From positions 1 through 64,000 of the forward strand of contig JALHIE010000001.1 in NCBI GenBank assembly GCA_022840285.1: DNA of 64,000 bases, read 5' to 3'. The notes under the pieces were generated by a model. The model saw nothing but the letters and a program-made list of their open reading frames with translations. It did not search any database and was not told where the DNA came from. Within the stretch, counting starts at the first letter, position 1, and every line of letters begins with the position of its first letter. The translations under genes were made by a program, and so were the position numbers. Below are positions 28,724-40,123 of this stretch, in pieces. This DNA is from Porphyromonadaceae bacterium. Lineage in GTDB: Bacteria > Bacteroidota > Bacteroidia > Bacteroidales > Dysgonomonadaceae.

Positions 28724-31543
28724 TCACAACTCTTTCTTCAGGTATTCCGCCGTGTAACTGTCCTTGTGCCTGATTATTTCTTCGGGTGTCCCGGCGACAA
28801 GTACGTTTCCTCCTTTTTCCCCGCCTTCCGGCCCAAGATCAATGATGTAATCGGCACACTTGATGATGTCGAGGTTGTGTTCGATGACAATTACTGTGTT
28901 TCCCTTGTCTACCAGCTTGTTAAGTACTCCCAGCAAGATCCTGATGTCCTCGAAATGCAATCCGGTGGTGGGCTCATCCAGCACGTAAAGCGTATTTCCG
29001 GTGTCGGTACGGGCCAGTTCGGCCGCCAGTTTCACCCGTTGGCTCTCCCCACCCGATAGTGTTGTGGACGACTGTCCCAGTTTGATGTATCCCAGGCCAA
29101 CCTCCTGAAGCACTTTTATCTTATGCAGAATGTTGGGTACATTTTCAAAGAAATCCACTGCCTCGTTGATCGACATGTTGAGGACGTCGGCAATGGATTT
29201 CCCCTTAAACCGTACTTCCAGTGTTTCCCGGTTGTATCTTTTCCCGTGGCAACTTTCGCAAGGAACCATCACGTCGGGGAGAAAGTTCATTTCCAGTGTT
29301 TTGTATCCGTTTCCCCCACAGGTCTCACAACGCCCTCCTTTTACGTTAAACGAGAATCGGCCGGGTTTGTAGCCGCGGATTTTTGCTTCGGGCATTCCGG
29401 AAAAGAGGGTGCGGATATCGCTGAACACACCCGTGTAGGTGGCCGGGTTCGAGCGGGGTGTTCTGCCGATGGGGGACTGGTCAACGCTGACCACTTTGTC
29501 CACATTTTTTACGCCGTGTACCTTTTTGTACGGCATCGGGTCCTTGAGGGAGCGGTAGAATTTCTGGCTCAGGATGGGTTGTAGCGTTTCGTTGATTAGC
29601 GTAGATTTTCCGCTCCCCGACACGCCTGTGACACAGATGAATGTCCCCAGGGGAAATTGTACGGTGACATTTTTCAGGTTGTTGCCCGTTGCTCCTTCCA
29701 CAACCAGCGTTTTGCCGTTTCCTTTGCGCCGTTTCCCGGGTGTTTTTATCTCAATTTTTCCGTTCAGGTAGTTGGACGTGAGCGTATTCTTTTTGAGCAT
29801 TTCTTCGGGAGTGCCTTCAAAAACCACTTCACCCCCTTTTTGTCCGGCAAACGGACCCATGTCCACCACATAATCGGATGCAAGCATCATCTCTTTATCG
29901 TGCTCTACCACCACTACGGAGTTACCCGAATCGCGCAGTTTTTTCAACGAATCGATCAGCCGGTGGTTATCCCTTTGATGCAGCCCGATACTGGGTTCAT
30001 CCAAAATATACAGTACGTTTACCAGTTGGGAACCGATCTGCGTAGCCAGCCGGATGCGCTGGCTTTCCCCGCCCGAGAGCGATGCCGATGCACGGGAGAG
30101 GGAAAGGTAACCCAGTCCGACATCGATAAGGAAACGCAACCGCGAAAGAATCTCCTTGTTGATCTCTTCGGCAATGAGCCGCTGTTTTTCCGAGACGTGA
30201 TCCCCGGCATCTACAATCCAGTCGTAGAGTTGCTGGATATCCATCTGCGACAGCTCGGCAATGTTTCTGCCGTTTATTTTAAAGTGAAGCGCCTCCCGAT
30301 TGAGCCGCTGCCCGTTACACTCGGGACAGACCGATGTCGATATGAATTGTCCCGCCCATTTTTGCGCAGAAGCCGACGCGTCATCGTCCTGTTGCATGTC
30401 GATGTACTTGGCAATTCCTTCGTAACTTACCATGTAGTTGGAGTTGCCCAGCGACTCGTTTTTGATTTTCAGGCGTTCGTCTGTCCCGTAAATAATTTCG
30501 TCGATGGCATCTTGCGGAATATCGCGGATGGGTGTTTGCAACGTAACCCCGTATTTTTCACAAATGGCTGCAACTTGCCAGAAAAACAGGTTGCTTTTTT
30601 CTTTTCCAAGCGGCACGATCCCTCCCCTGGCAATACTTACCGACGGGTCGGGAATGACCTTTTCCGTATCGATGGAGTCGATGGTTCCCATTCCTTTGCA
30701 TTTGGGGCATGCACCTAACGGCGAGTTGAACGAAAAATTGTGCGGTGCCGGTTCGTTGTAGGATAATCCGGTGGTAGGGCACATCAGCTCGCGGCTGTAG
30801 TGACGCACCTCACCAGACGCGCCATCCTGGATCAGGATCAATCCCGAACCCTGTTTCATGGCTGTCCTGACACTCGATTTGAGCTTGTCTTCAAACTTGT
30901 TGGACACGATCAGCTTGTCCACCAGCACTTCTATGCTGTGGTTCTTGTACCTGTCCAGCTTCATCCCCGGCAGAATTTCCCGGATTTCGCCGTCCACGCG
31001 GACGGTGATAAATCCCTTTTTCCGGATTTGCTCGAACAACTCCTTGTAATGTCCTTTCCTGTTTCGGACAACGGGGGCGAGTATGTATATTTTTTTTCCG
31101 GCATACCGGGTTAAGATCAGTTCCAGGATCTGCTCTTCGGTGTATTTCACCATTTTCTCGCCCGTAATGTAGGAGAACGCCTCTCCTGCACGGGCATAGA
31201 GTAACCGAAGAAAGTCGTAAATTTCTGTGGTGGTGCCCACGGTAGAGCGTGGATTTCGGTTGGTGGTTTTTTGTTCGATGGAGATGACCGGGCTTAATCC
31301 GGTAATCTTATCCACATCGGGACGCTCCATTTTGCTTAAAAACCCGCGGGCATAAGCGGAAAATGTCTCGATATAACGCCGCTGCCCTTCGGCAAAAACG
31401 GTGTCGAAAGCCAGGGACGATTTACCGCTTCCGCTCAATCCGGTAATTACCGTGAGCGAATCGCGCGGGATGGTTACGTCTATATTTTTGAGGTTGTGTA
31501 CGCGAGCTCCATACACTTCAATACGTTCTGTCTCGGGTGTCAT
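28724..31543 (-). CDS. uvrA: Excinuclease ABC subunit A
   Basis: 939 aa DNA damage sensor of nucleotide excision repair. It has two ABC ATPase modules: the first Walker A GLSGSGKS at 35-42 and the second GVSGSGKS in the C-terminal half, each with an LSGGESQR signature. Zinc modules are marked by [14 protein letters not shown] and [17 protein letters not shown]. Length normal, no damage. It follows the lytic transglycosylase gene by 15 bases, so the two are probably co-transcribed. Confidence 0.97.
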   Translation of the reverse strand: MTPETERIEVYGARVHNLKNIDVTIPRDSLTVITGLSGSGKSSLAFDTVFAEGQRRYIETFSAYARGFLSKMERPDVDKITGLSPVISIEQKTTNRNPRSTVGTTTEIYDFLRLLYARAGEAFSYITGEKMVKYTEEQILELILTRYAGKKIYILAPVVRNRKGHYKELFEQIRKKGFITVRVDGEIREILPGMKLDRYKNHSIEVLVDKLIVSNKFEDKLKSSVRTAMKQGSGLILIQDGASGEVRHYSRELMCPTTGLSYNEPAPHNFSFNSPLGACPKCKGMGTIDSIDTEKVIPDPSVSIARGGIVPLGKEKSNLFFWQVAAICEKYGVTLQTPIRDIPQDAIDEIIYGTDERLKIKNESLGNSNYMVSYEGIAKYIDMQQDDDASASAQKWAGQFISTSVCPECNGQRLNREALHFKINGRNIAELSQMDIQQLYDWIVDAGDHVSEKQRLIAEEINKEILSRLRFLIDVGLGYLSLSRASASLSGGESQRIRLATQIGSQLVNVLYILDEPSIGLHQRDNHRLIDSLKKLRDSGNSVVVVEHDKEMMLASDYVVDMGPFAGQKGGEVVFEGTPEEMLKKNTLTSNYLNGKIEIKTPGKRRKGNGKTLVVEGATGNNLKNVTVQFPLGTFICVTGVSGSGKSTLINETLQPILSQKFYRSLKDPMPYKKVHGVKNVDKVVSVDQSPIGRTPRSNPATYTGVFSDIRTLFSGMPEAKIRGYKPGRFSFNVKGGRCETCGGNGYKTLEMNFLPDVMVPCESCHGKRYNRETLEVRFKGKSIADVLNMSINEAVDFFENVPNILHKIKVLQEVGLGYIKLGQSSTTLSGGESQRVKLAAELARTDTGNTLYVLDEPTTGLHFEDIRILLGVLNKLVDKGNTVIVIEHNLDIIKCADYIIDLGPEGGEKGGNVLVAGTPEEIIRHKDSYTAEYLKKEL

Positions 31544-31558
31544 TTTGTTTAAAATAGA

Positions 31559-32530
31559 TCATTCAGTTATCCACCGTTCATCGTGTATTTTTATCTTCTC
31601 TCCCTTTTTGTAGTAAAGGCTTTCCCGGGTAGGAATAAGGAAAGTATAGTTTTTTCCTGATTTGTTGGTGAGCTTGGTGTCGCGGAGCCAGGAGTTGAAA
31701 TCCTTCAGTTGCGCGTAGGTGATCCCGTTGTCTTTGGCAAACGATACCAGGTTTGGGATGGCGGATGAGACGCTGACTTCCTTGAACTCCATGGGTTTGT
31801 GCAGCTGATCGCCACGAAGGACAAATCCGTATTGAGACGGGTTTTCAAACAGGGTTTTGATCGCCAGCATCCGGAAGTAATAACGGGTTGTCTCTTCCAC
31901 CAGCCACAAATCGAGGGCATTGTCGGTCTGCTGGTTGCCGAGTTCGTTGGTGATTCTTCTTTGCCCGCCGTTGTACGACAAGGCAGCGGCGCTCCACGAG
32001 CCGTACATCCGGTATGCATTTTTGAGGTACCGGCTGGCGGCGACGGTAGATTTTCCGATGTGGTAGCGCTCATCCACTTCGGATGACACTTCCAGCCCGA
32101 GTTCCTGAGCCGTACCCGACATAATTTGCCACAGTCCTGCAGCGCGGGCCGGTGAGACCGCCCGGGGATCGAGGCTGCTTTCGATCACGGCGAGGTATTT
32201 GAGATCGTCGGGTATCCCCTCTCGTTTTAGAATAGGCTCGATCACAGGAAAAATGCGGTTTGCGCGTTTGAACAGGAGCAGGGTGGTGGAGTGAAAGTAG
32301 GTAAAGCTGTTCAGTTCGCGGTCCATCCGCTCGCGGAGATCGTACCGGTCGAACGCAATCTTCTCACCTGCGAACGTCATCTCTCCGGGAACATCTACCG
32401 ATGCTGTCATCGAGAGTACCTGCGGACGTTCCAGCTCTACTTTCTCCGAGTCGTTGTTCGACAGGCTTAAAAATGTGATGGTAGCCACGACTGCAATGGC
32501 TGCAAAAATGTATGGGATGGTTTTTTTCAT
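31559..32530 (-). CDS. Membrane-bound lytic transglycosylase, MltD-like
   Basis: 323 aa from the ATG at 32530 ([23 protein letters not shown]), which gives a proper N-terminal signal/anchor; a longer frame start at 32605 has no such sequence. The SLT domain contains the catalytic Glu in [18 protein letters not shown] and [10 protein letters not shown]. The C-terminal part ([21 protein letters not shown], then a basic tail) resembles one LysM-like peptidoglycan-binding unit, fewer than E. coli MltD. It cleaves the glycan strands of the cell wall in the periplasm. Likely operon with uvrA. Confidence 0.92.
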   Translation of the reverse strand: MKKTIPYIFAAIAVVATITFLSLSNNDSEKVELERPQVLSMTASVDVPGEMTFAGEKIAFDRYDLRERMDRELNSFTYFHSTTLLLFKRANRIFPVIEPILKREGIPDDLKYLAVIESSLDPRAVSPARAAGLWQIMSGTAQELGLEVSSEVDERYHIGKSTVAASRYLKNAYRMYGSWSAAALSYNGGQRRITNELGNQQTDNALDLWLVEETTRYYFRMLAIKTLFENPSQYGFVLRGDQLHKPMEFKEVSVSSAIPNLVSFAKDNGITYAQLKDFNSWLRDTKLTNKSGKNYTFLIPTRESLYYKKGEKIKIHDERWITE

Positions 32531-32640
32531 CTGTTTATCATTTTGAACCAAGAACCAGGATATTTGAACCAAGACTTTCGCACGGAACAGTTTTATGCTG
32601 GTCATGGGCGTTTCCTCAATCCTTTTTGATTTATTTGTTT

Positions 32641-32648
32641 CAAATATA
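32641..32648 (-). promoter_or_regulatory. -7 box upstream of the mltD-like gene
   Basis: Minus-strand TATATTTG matches TAnnTTTG, 110 bases before the chosen start codon. The stretch between 32531 and 32829 otherwise holds only this and the enolase terminator. Confidence 0.45.
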
Positions 32649-32774
32649 CAACTATATCAAAAATGCTCCAACTATTCATTGAACTTTCTCGTGCACGACG
32701 ATCAATTCACGGGCTTTCTGAAAATTAGTTCGCTTCGTTGCTGCACAGCTAGAGCAAGTGACAGGACAGGTAAA

Positions 32775-32811
32775 TAAAAAAGGCATGACGGCAACTCCGT
32801 CACACCCTTTC
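32775..32811 (-). terminator. Terminator downstream of enolase
   Basis: Minus-strand stem aagggugugacgg pairs with ccgucaugccuu (one bulge, two wobbles) around a 5-base loop and is followed by a U-run (A-run at 32775-32780). Confidence 0.75.
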
Positions 32812-32829
32812 ACTGTTGATGGTTTTTTC

Positions 32830-34125
<1,296 letters not shown>

Positions 34126-34242
34126 TTATAAAATTTAGTTCTAAATGATTCTTTAATAGTTAGCAGCCAACCTTTCACATTAATGTTCACGAAACTTGAA
34201 TAACCTAATATCAACGGGAAAACCGTTTCAAAAACCGGCACA

Positions 34243-34250
34243 CAAATATA
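34243..34250 (-). promoter_or_regulatory. -7 box upstream of eno
   Basis: Minus-strand TATATTTG matches TAnnTTTG; the transcript would have a leader of roughly 120 bases. No -33 match at the expected spacing. Confidence 0.45.
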
Positions 34251-34334
34251 CGTTTTTTTTGTTTATCCGGCCGGGGTTCTGACGTTAAATATTGCTTACG
34301 CGCCAAATAATTTCGTGCGACGACCCTGTAGCAT

Positions 34335-34955
34335 TTACAGTGCCTGCGACTGGATCGATACAATCAGCGCATTGAGGTTCGAGGTGATGAGGCGAACGGA
34401 AATGGCTAAGAGAATTACCCCGAAAAATTTACGCAAAATAAAGACGCCGCCCACTCCCATCAACCTTTTCACTCCGTCCAAATAACGCAACACCACGTAC
34501 ACAAAAGCAATGTTCAGGATAACAGCAATGATGATGTTTACCGTGCTGTACTCGGCCCGCATAGCCAGGAGCGTGGTAAAGGTCCCGGGACCGGTAATCA
34601 GTGGGAAAACCACCGGCACAAGTGTTGCCGAACCGTTTCCGGAAGTGGTTTCGTCAATTTTAAATATTTCTACGCCAAAAATCATTTCGATGGAAATAAT
34701 CAGGATCACCAGGGCACCCGCGATAGCGAATGACGAAAGATCCACCTGGAAAAGCTTGAGTATGGCCTCTCCAATGAAAAGAAACAGTATGAGGATGATG
34801 ATGGAGTAAAACGAGGCCTTGAACGGTTCAATGATCTTGTTCTGACTCCTCAGATTCAGGAATATAGGGACCGAGCCCGTTGCATCGATGATGGCGAACA
34901 GGACCAGGAAAGCGCTGATTATTTCTACAAAATTAAATCCAAGCATACCGGGCAT
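34335..34955 (-). CDS. MarC family integral membrane protein
   Basis: 206 aa, almost wholly hydrophobic with about six membrane helices. Family marks are DATGSVPIFLNL near residue 24 and VFPLITGPGTFTTLL near 112, the repeated PxxxGP-type motif of MarC. MarC proteins are inner-membrane proteins of unsettled function; the old link to multiple antibiotic resistance is not supported. The gene has a two-element promoter of its own at 34986-35016. Confidence 0.92.
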   Translation of the reverse strand: MPGMLGFNFVEIISAFLVLFAIIDATGSVPIFLNLRSQNKIIEPFKASFYSIIILILFLFIGEAILKLFQVDLSSFAIAGALVILIISIEMIFGVEIFKIDETTSGNGSATLVPVVFPLITGPGTFTTLLAMRAEYSTVNIIIAVILNIAFVYVVLRYLDGVKRLMGVGGVFILRKFFGVILLAISVRLITSNLNALIVSIQSQAL

Positions 34956-34985
34956 GTTTTTTGATAACCCTTGTTAAACCGGGCG

Positions 34986-35016
34986 CAAAGTTACTAAAAA
35001 AGAGCCAATTCTCAAA
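34986..35016 (-). promoter_or_regulatory. Bacteroidetes-type promoter of marC (-33 and -7 both exact)
   Basis: On the minus strand TTTG (35013-35016), a 19-base spacer, then TAACTTTG (34986-34993), an exact fit to TTTG-N19-TAnnTTTG. The -33 element lies at the very end of the upstream glycosyltransferase gene. Confidence 0.75.
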
Positions 35017-36199
35017 ATGAACGGACCGAATTCTCGATCTGTCTGGACAGGGAGTCAAACGGAAAGAATGTCGGGTGAGAAAAATTGAGGTATTTAATGA
35101 TTCTGAACGCGTTGAAATGGTGGAAGAACCGTTTTTCGAAAGCCGGGAACGTGGCACTGTTCCGGTTACATTCTTCGATTTCGGAGAACAGATCGTTCTC
35201 TTCCAGAAACTCAACGATTGCCGGATGCAAGAGCGATGTTTTCTGCCGGATAAGCCGGGCATCCTGCTTAAAGAAAGATTGCCGCAGGTCGAACAATTCT
35301 TTTAACGCGAGGAATGAGTTGAAATGATAGGTCCTCATCTGTCCGTCGGGTTCGTCGGTGATCTTTTGCAGTGCCGGGCCTGTGCCGAAAGGAATCCTGT
35401 CGGAATACCGCGCCATGGGATAAACAAAAACATCGTCCAGCCGCTCGGTTCTTCCGAATGCAAAAACTTTTTGCAAGAAGTAAAAATCTTCGCCTCCCTG
35501 CTGCCTTCCCATCCCTCCGACCCGCACATATGCGTTCGCAGCAACCGAAAATGCCGAGCCGATGGTGTGATGAGGGTACGGAAATCCGGTGAACCGGAGC
35601 ATTTGACTGAAATAGCGGATGTATTGCTCGTATTGGCGAACAGCGTTTTCGAGTTGCCTGTCGTTGTTTTCCACCCGGTGGTGGAAGTTTTGTACCGTGC
35701 AACAAAGAGGTCCCGTTTGCCGGTAAGCGGTCGATATGCCGGTCAGGAAATTGGTGGATACGGTGCAGTCGGCATCGAGGGAGATGATTGTTCCTCCGGG
35801 ATTCTGTGTGTGCAGGAAGTGTTCGACTGCCAGATCCATCCCGATCTTTCGTGCAAGACCCACGCCTGCATGTTTCCGGGGAAGATCTTCAAAGATGAGC
35901 GGGAAGAACCGAAGGGTATCCCGGTTGTTTTCAGCCGCAAAAGCGGTGATCTCTTCGTACGTTTTTCTGTTTTGAAGAACCGCTTCTTTCCCGGACCGAA
36001 CGCTTGAATTGATGATCACCGCCACCAGTGTTCTCACCTCTGGTGTTGCACAGAGACAAAGGCTTTGCAAGGTGATCAGCACGTCTTTCTCGTCGTAGCA
36101 CGGTATAACAACAACCGTGTCGGCAGCAGCTTCCGTCGGGAATTTCGTTAGCAGGTATTCGGTTTTTTGTCTTTCCAGGTAATCTTGTCGCTGTTTCAT
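35012..36199 (-). CDS. Family 2-like glycosyltransferase
   Basis: 395 aa, GT-A fold. VVVIPCYDEKDVL near residue 29 is the nucleotide-sugar-binding start, SLDADC near 145 carries the DxD-type metal site, and GGEDFYFLQKV near 239 is the acceptor/catalytic ED region. No membrane helices, so cytoplasmic. Donor and acceptor are unknown; members of this kind are scattered singly in Bacteroidales genomes. The start codon lies immediately beside a terminator for the upstream gene and leaves very little room for a leader. Confidence 0.87.
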   Translation of the reverse strand: MKQRQDYLERQKTEYLLTKFPTEAAADTVVVIPCYDEKDVLITLQSLCLCATPEVRTLVAVIINSSVRSGKEAVLQNRKTYEEITAFAAENNRDTLRFFPLIFEDLPRKHAGVGLARKIGMDLAVEHFLHTQNPGGTIISLDADCTVSTNFLTGISTAYRQTGPLCCTVQNFHHRVENNDRQLENAVRQYEQYIRYFSQMLRFTGFPYPHHTIGSAFSVAANAYVRVGGMGRQQGGEDFYFLQKVFAFGRTERLDDVFVYPMARYSDRIPFGTGPALQKITDEPDGQMRTYHFNSFLALKELFDLRQSFFKQDARLIRQKTSLLHPAIVEFLEENDLFSEIEECNRNSATFPAFEKRFFHHFNAFRIIKYLNFSHPTFFPFDSLSRQIENSVRSF

Positions 36200-36203
36200 G
36201 CTG

Positions 36204-36242
36204 CAAAAATAAAAAATAAGGCTCTTTTTGCAAAGAACCTTA
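36204..36242 (-). terminator. Terminator of the ompH-like unit
   Basis: Arms 36217-36227 and 36232-36242 pair (one G-U wobble) around a 4-base loop, with a U-rich tail on the minus strand (36204-36216). The same bases also read TTTG-N19-TATTTTTG (36231-36234 and 36204-36211), which could be a promoter for the glycosyltransferase. Confidence 0.75.
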
Positions 36243-36267
36243 TCGGTATGGGTTGAGCCCGGAGGAT

Positions 36268-36942
36268 TTACTTCTTCTCGGTTGCAGCGGGTGCGCCTGG
36301 AGCAGTTCCCGAGTTACCCGTTGAAGAGGATGTTGCCGGTCCGTATTTCTTGTTCAGGAACTCGGTCACTTCTTTGGTGATATCGTATTTATCGTCCGCA
36401 AAAAGGATGTTGTCGGATCCCGTGTTGCTGTAGATGATCTGATAGCCTTTGTCTTTGTTGAATTCCACTAAACGTACCTTGACCGTATCGGATAATTCCA
36501 TGTTGAGCTTCTGCTGTTCCAACGCAAATTCCTGACTCAGCCTTTCTGCCATTTGCTGGTATTCCTGCTGCATCCTTAAGATACGTTGCTGTTCCTGTTC
36601 CGCTCTTTCCTGGCTCAGGAACGCATTATTTTGAAGCTTGCGCTGGAACTCCTGTGCCGCTGCATTCAGTTGACGCTCTTTTTGTGTCAGGCTTGCACGC
36701 GAACTCTCTTCAGTCCTCATCAACGCTTCGTTCAGGTCTTTTGCGAAGTTATAATTCATCAGGAGCGAATCGACATTCACATAGGCGACGGGAAGGGTAA
36801 TGGAGGAGTCGCTCATCATCGTAACCAAATCTCCCTTTTTTGCACCGTTTTTACCCGGTGTGGAAGTAAAATGCAAGATGTATAAAATAAGGATTGCAAC
36901 GGCTAAAATTGCCCCAATGATATAGGCATTGTTATTCTTCAT
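36268..36942 (-). CDS. OmpH/Skp-like periplasmic chaperone
   Basis: 224 aa with an N-terminal hydrophobic anchor (about 7-26), then a domain starting VAYVNVDSLLMNYNFAKDLNEAL, a long Gln/Glu-rich coiled coil (about 75-150), and a return to the core (GYQIIYSNTGSDNILFADDKYDITKEV). This is the Skp/OmpH pattern for chaperones of outer-membrane proteins. The C-terminal tail is low-complexity Thr/Ala/Pro. It lies 21 bases after the small membrane protein gene and ends at the terminator at 36204-36242. Confidence 0.9.
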   Translation of the reverse strand: MKNNNAYIIGAILAVAILILYILHFTSTPGKNGAKKGDLVTMMSDSSITLPVAYVNVDSLLMNYNFAKDLNEALMRTEESSRASLTQKERQLNAAAQEFQRKLQNNAFLSQERAEQEQQRILRMQQEYQQMAERLSQEFALEQQKLNMELSDTVKVRLVEFNKDKGYQIIYSNTGSDNILFADDKYDITKEVTEFLNKKYGPATSSSTGNSGTAPGAPAATEKK

Positions 36943-36963
36943 TTTTTCAAAAAATTGTGTGGG

Positions 36964-37182
36964 TTAAACTTTTTCTTTTACTATTTGTTCTATCAGACTT
37001 TCTCTGTTCGATGCTTCTCTGTCTTGCGATGTGGCACAGCTTATTCCTCTGTCTCTCATAGCCTTGCTTCCGCCGATATGTGTGTTGGGGAACTCTCCTT
37101 TTTTTGTGAAAAATATTTTTATACCCATTAGCATAATGGCTATAAAAAGAATAGCGATACCCAGGAGTAAAGTTTTTACCAT
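36964..37182 (-). CDS. Small single-helix membrane protein of unknown function
   Basis: 72 aa. One membrane helix (about 3-25) is followed by a polar region with FPNTHIGGSKAMRDRGISC, containing one Cys and a basic/acidic tail ending EQIVKEKV. It resembles small conserved proteins seen in other Bacteroidales but has no assigned role. It is the first gene of a two-gene unit with the OmpH-like chaperone, suggesting an envelope function. Confidence 0.75.
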   Translation of the reverse strand: MVKTLLLGIAILFIAIMLMGIKIFFTKKGEFPNTHIGGSKAMRDRGISCATSQDREASNRESLIEQIVKEKV

Positions 37183-37203
37183 TTAATTCTTAATTTTGTG
37201 GCG

Positions 37204-37211
37204 CAAAGATA
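37204..37211 (-). promoter_or_regulatory. -7 box upstream of the 37182 gene
   Basis: Minus-strand TATCTTTG, 22 bases before the start codon. Confidence 0.5.
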
Positions 37212-37366
37212 GTTTAAATAGCCAATCAAAACTCATTTTTCGTATTAAAGATGCTAAATTTTTCTGTTTTTTGCGATTTTTAGCCCCATTTTCCGGCCAG
37301 CGCATAAACAAGAAAGCCCTTAAAATGTTAATATAAATTATACATTTTATTTTAAAAACAGATCGT

Positions 37367-38836
37367 ATGAACATTAAAGACCTTGAACCAAAAATCGTAT
37401 GGAGCTACTTCCACGATATCACGCAGATTCCACGACCATCGAAGAAAGAAGAGAAAATTATCGCTTATCTGCTCAACTTTGCCGAGGAGCACAACCTGGA
37501 AGCCAGGAAAGATAAAGCGGGTAATGTGGTGATCACAAAAGCGGCAACACCGGGAAAAGAAGGCTTGCCGACCGTTATTTTACAGTCGCACGTGGATATG
37601 GTGTGCGAGAAAAACAGCGACGTCGCTCACGATTTTGATAACGACCCGATCGAGACCGTTATTGATGGCGACTGGATAAAAGCAAACGGAACCACTCTCG
37701 GAGCGGATAACGGCATAGGTATTGCTGCACAGTTGGCAGTGCTGGCATCAACCGATATCGCTCACGGAAAGATCGAAGCGTTGTTTACCGTGGACGAGGA
37801 AACCGGCCTGACCGGTGCCAACTCGCTGGAACCCGGTTTTATCACCGGGAACATCCTGTTGAACCTGGATACGGAGGAAGAGGGCGAGATCTACATCGGC
37901 TGTGCCGGAGGGAAAGGCACCCGGGCCTACTTCAGGTACAAGGAAAAGGATGCTCCCAAGAAGTACTTCTGGTTTAAGGTTCAGGTAAAAGGTCTTCGCG
38001 GCGGCCATTCGGGAAGCGATATCGATAAGGGACTGGGCAACGCCAACAAAATCCTCAACCGTTTCCTGTACTCCATCATGCGCAAGAAGTACGGTATGGT
38101 GTTGTCGGAAATTGGCGGAGGAAACCTGCATAACGCCATTGCACGCGAAGCGTATGCGGTGGTGGGAGTGAAAGACAAATACAAAGAGGATATGCGGGTG
38201 AAGCTGAATGTTTTTCTCGCCAACGTACAGAACGAATACAAAAAAACGGACCCAAACCTGGATATCCTGCTCGAATCGGTGCAGATGCCCTCCAAGATCA
38301 TAAAAAGAGGTGTTGCCGAGAAATTGGTACAGTCAATTTATGCCTGTCCGCACGGGGTGGTCGGTATGAGCTTTGAAATCGACGGATTGGTGGAGACCTC
38401 CACCAACCTGGCATCGGTGAAAATGCTGGAAAACCATATTATCGAGGTAGGAACGAGCCAGCGCAGTTCGGTGGAATCGCGCAAAGAGGATATCGTCAAC
38501 ACGGTTTCTGCCGTTTTTGAGCTGGCCGGCGCAAAAGTAACGCACAGCGAAGGATATCCGGGCTGGCAGCCAAACACCGATTCCCGGATCTTGAAGCTGG
38601 CGGAGAAAGAATACAAGAACCTCTACAACAAAAGCGCCAAGGTAAAAGCAATCCATGCCGGTCTGGAATGCGGACTCTTCCTTGAAAAATATCCCCAGCT
38701 GGATATGATTTCCATCGGTCCCGATATGACAGATGTCCATTCACCCGATGAAAAGATGAACATTCCCTCCGTGGGGAAATTCTGGAATTACCTCGTGCGG
38801 ATACTGGAAAATGTTCCTGCGGAAGGGACGGAATAA
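37367..38836 (+). CDS. pepD: Aminoacyl-histidine dipeptidase (M20 family)
   Basis: 489 aa cytosolic zinc dipeptidase of broad specificity (PepD/carnosinase type). Metal and catalytic residues are visible: His75 and Asp77 in LQSHVDMV, bridging Asp114 in LGADNGIG, Glu144/145 in DEETGLTG, and the later His of AIHAGLECG. Length and order match the family. It would complete hydrolysis of dipeptides released by the secreted DPP11-type enzyme. It has its own region upstream with no clear promoter match. Confidence 0.96.
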   Translation: MNIKDLEPKIVWSYFHDITQIPRPSKKEEKIIAYLLNFAEEHNLEARKDKAGNVVITKAATPGKEGLPTVILQSHVDMVCEKNSDVAHDFDNDPIETVIDGDWIKANGTTLGADNGIGIAAQLAVLASTDIAHGKIEALFTVDEETGLTGANSLEPGFITGNILLNLDTEEEGEIYIGCAGGKGTRAYFRYKEKDAPKKYFWFKVQVKGLRGGHSGSDIDKGLGNANKILNRFLYSIMRKKYGMVLSEIGGGNLHNAIAREAYAVVGVKDKYKEDMRVKLNVFLANVQNEYKKTDPNLDILLESVQMPSKIIKRGVAEKLVQSIYACPHGVVGMSFEIDGLVETSTNLASVKMLENHIIEVGTSQRSSVESRKEDIVNTVSAVFELAGAKVTHSEGYPGWQPNTDSRILKLAEKEYKNLYNKSAKVKAIHAGLECGLFLEKYPQLDMISIGPDMTDVHSPDEKMNIPSVGKFWNYLVRILENVPAEGTE

Positions 38837-38974
38837 ATCAAATATCCAACTTTCGCAAGCATCAATTATCAGGCCAAACAGAAAAGCTTGCGAAGCTTAA
38901 GTCAAGTAGTTATCTTTGATGCTTCGGCTTCGATGGTGTTCTTGATGACAAAATATGGATGTTGCGTCGCGATT

Positions 38975-40006
38975 ATGAGGAAAGTTCTCCTGATGGTTTT
39001 TCTTTTTTTCTCCTGTGTGTTGTTTTCTTTCTCACAGACAGGTCTCCGCGTGATGTTCTATAACGTGGAAAACCTGTTTGACACCGTCGATGATCCGTTG
39101 AAGAACGACGACGAGTTCCTCCCCGACGGTCCCATGAGCTGGAAACCCTGGAAATACCGGGAGAAGCTCAGAAACATTACCCGGGTAATTACCGCTGTTG
39201 GTGGTATGTATTCGCCTGCCCTGGTAGGACTTTGCGAAATTGAAAACGACAGTGTGTTGTTTGACCTCACCCGGCGTTCGCCGCTTCGGGCACAAGGGTA
39301 TGATTACGTCGTCACTCGCTCCCCCGACGAGCGCGGTATGGATGTGGCTTTACTCTACCAGCGACATCAGTTCAACCTGTTGGAGAAAAATGAGTATGAG
39401 GTTGTTTTCAGCGATAAGGCTGTGCGTCCCACGCGAAACATGCTTCACACCGTCGGAAGAACCGTTTCCGGTGATACGCTCGACCTGTTTGTTTGTCATT
39501 GGCCCAGCCGGAGCGGAGGCCGGCGCGAATCCGAACCTGCGCGGCTGGATGCCGCAGTTCTTTTGCGGAGAAAGGTCGACAGCCTTTTTATCCTCAGGAG
39601 GAGCGCAAACATTGTGATTGTGGGAGACTTCAACGACAGTCCGGACAGCAAAAGCATCTGCCGGACGCTTGGGGCGAGAAGCCTGAATGATTACCGCTCC
39701 GACAAGGAGTTGTACAACCTGTTTTTCCACCGGCTGAAGGAGAAGGATTTTGGCACCTATTTCTACCGGGGCCGGTGGGAGGTACTGGACCAGATTATTG
39801 TGAGCGGAAACCTGTTGCGGAAAGACAACCGGCTTTATATCCGGAGTGGAGAAGCTCGTGTTTTCAAGCCCGGCTTTCTCCTGCGGGAAGACAATGCCTC
39901 CGGGATAAAACGCCCGTACCGTACTCATTACGGTCCGAGGTATATTGGCGGTTTCAGCGATCATTTGCCGGTTTATACCGACCTTGAAATGTGCCCACCC
40001 GGATAA
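38975..40006 (+). CDS. Endonuclease/exonuclease/phosphatase family protein, secreted
   Basis: 343 aa from the ATG at 38975, which begins a signal peptide (MRKVLLMVFLFFSCVLFSFSQ); the longer frame from 38888 has no signal sequence and overlaps an inverted repeat. EEP-fold motifs are MFYNVENLFDT, GLCEIEND, HWPSRSGG, VGDFNDSPDS and the catalytic FSDHLPV near the C-terminus. Such secreted Bacteroidetes members could be DNases or phosphodiesterases that recover phosphate or nucleotides; the substrate is unknown. Confidence 0.92.
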   Translation: MRKVLLMVFLFFSCVLFSFSQTGLRVMFYNVENLFDTVDDPLKNDDEFLPDGPMSWKPWKYREKLRNITRVITAVGGMYSPALVGLCEIENDSVLFDLTRRSPLRAQGYDYVVTRSPDERGMDVALLYQRHQFNLLEKNEYEVVFSDKAVRPTRNMLHTVGRTVSGDTLDLFVCHWPSRSGGRRESEPARLDAAVLLRRKVDSLFILRRSANIVIVGDFNDSPDSKSICRTLGARSLNDYRSDKELYNLFFHRLKEKDFGTYFYRGRWEVLDQIIVSGNLLRKDNRLYIRSGEARVFKPGFLLREDNASGIKRPYRTHYGPRYIGGFSDHLPVYTDLEMCPPG

Positions 40007-40075
40007 TCCGGATCAACTCGCAGGAGGTTTTTGATATTTTATGGTTTTATACGCTTCAAAACGAAAACTTTATCT

Positions 40076-40083
40076 TATCTTTG
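40076..40083 (+). promoter_or_regulatory. -7 box upstream of pnp
   Basis: TATCTTTG matches TAnnTTTG, 41 bases before the chosen ATG at 40124, supporting that start over the longer frame. Confidence 0.55.
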
Positions 40084-40123
40084 CAAGATTTTACATCTAA
40101 AATTTAAAAATAACAATTTATTT

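Noticed and set aside
29657..30718. Open frame of 353 codons on the plus strand
   Set aside because: Opposite the intact uvrA gene; product shows no family features.
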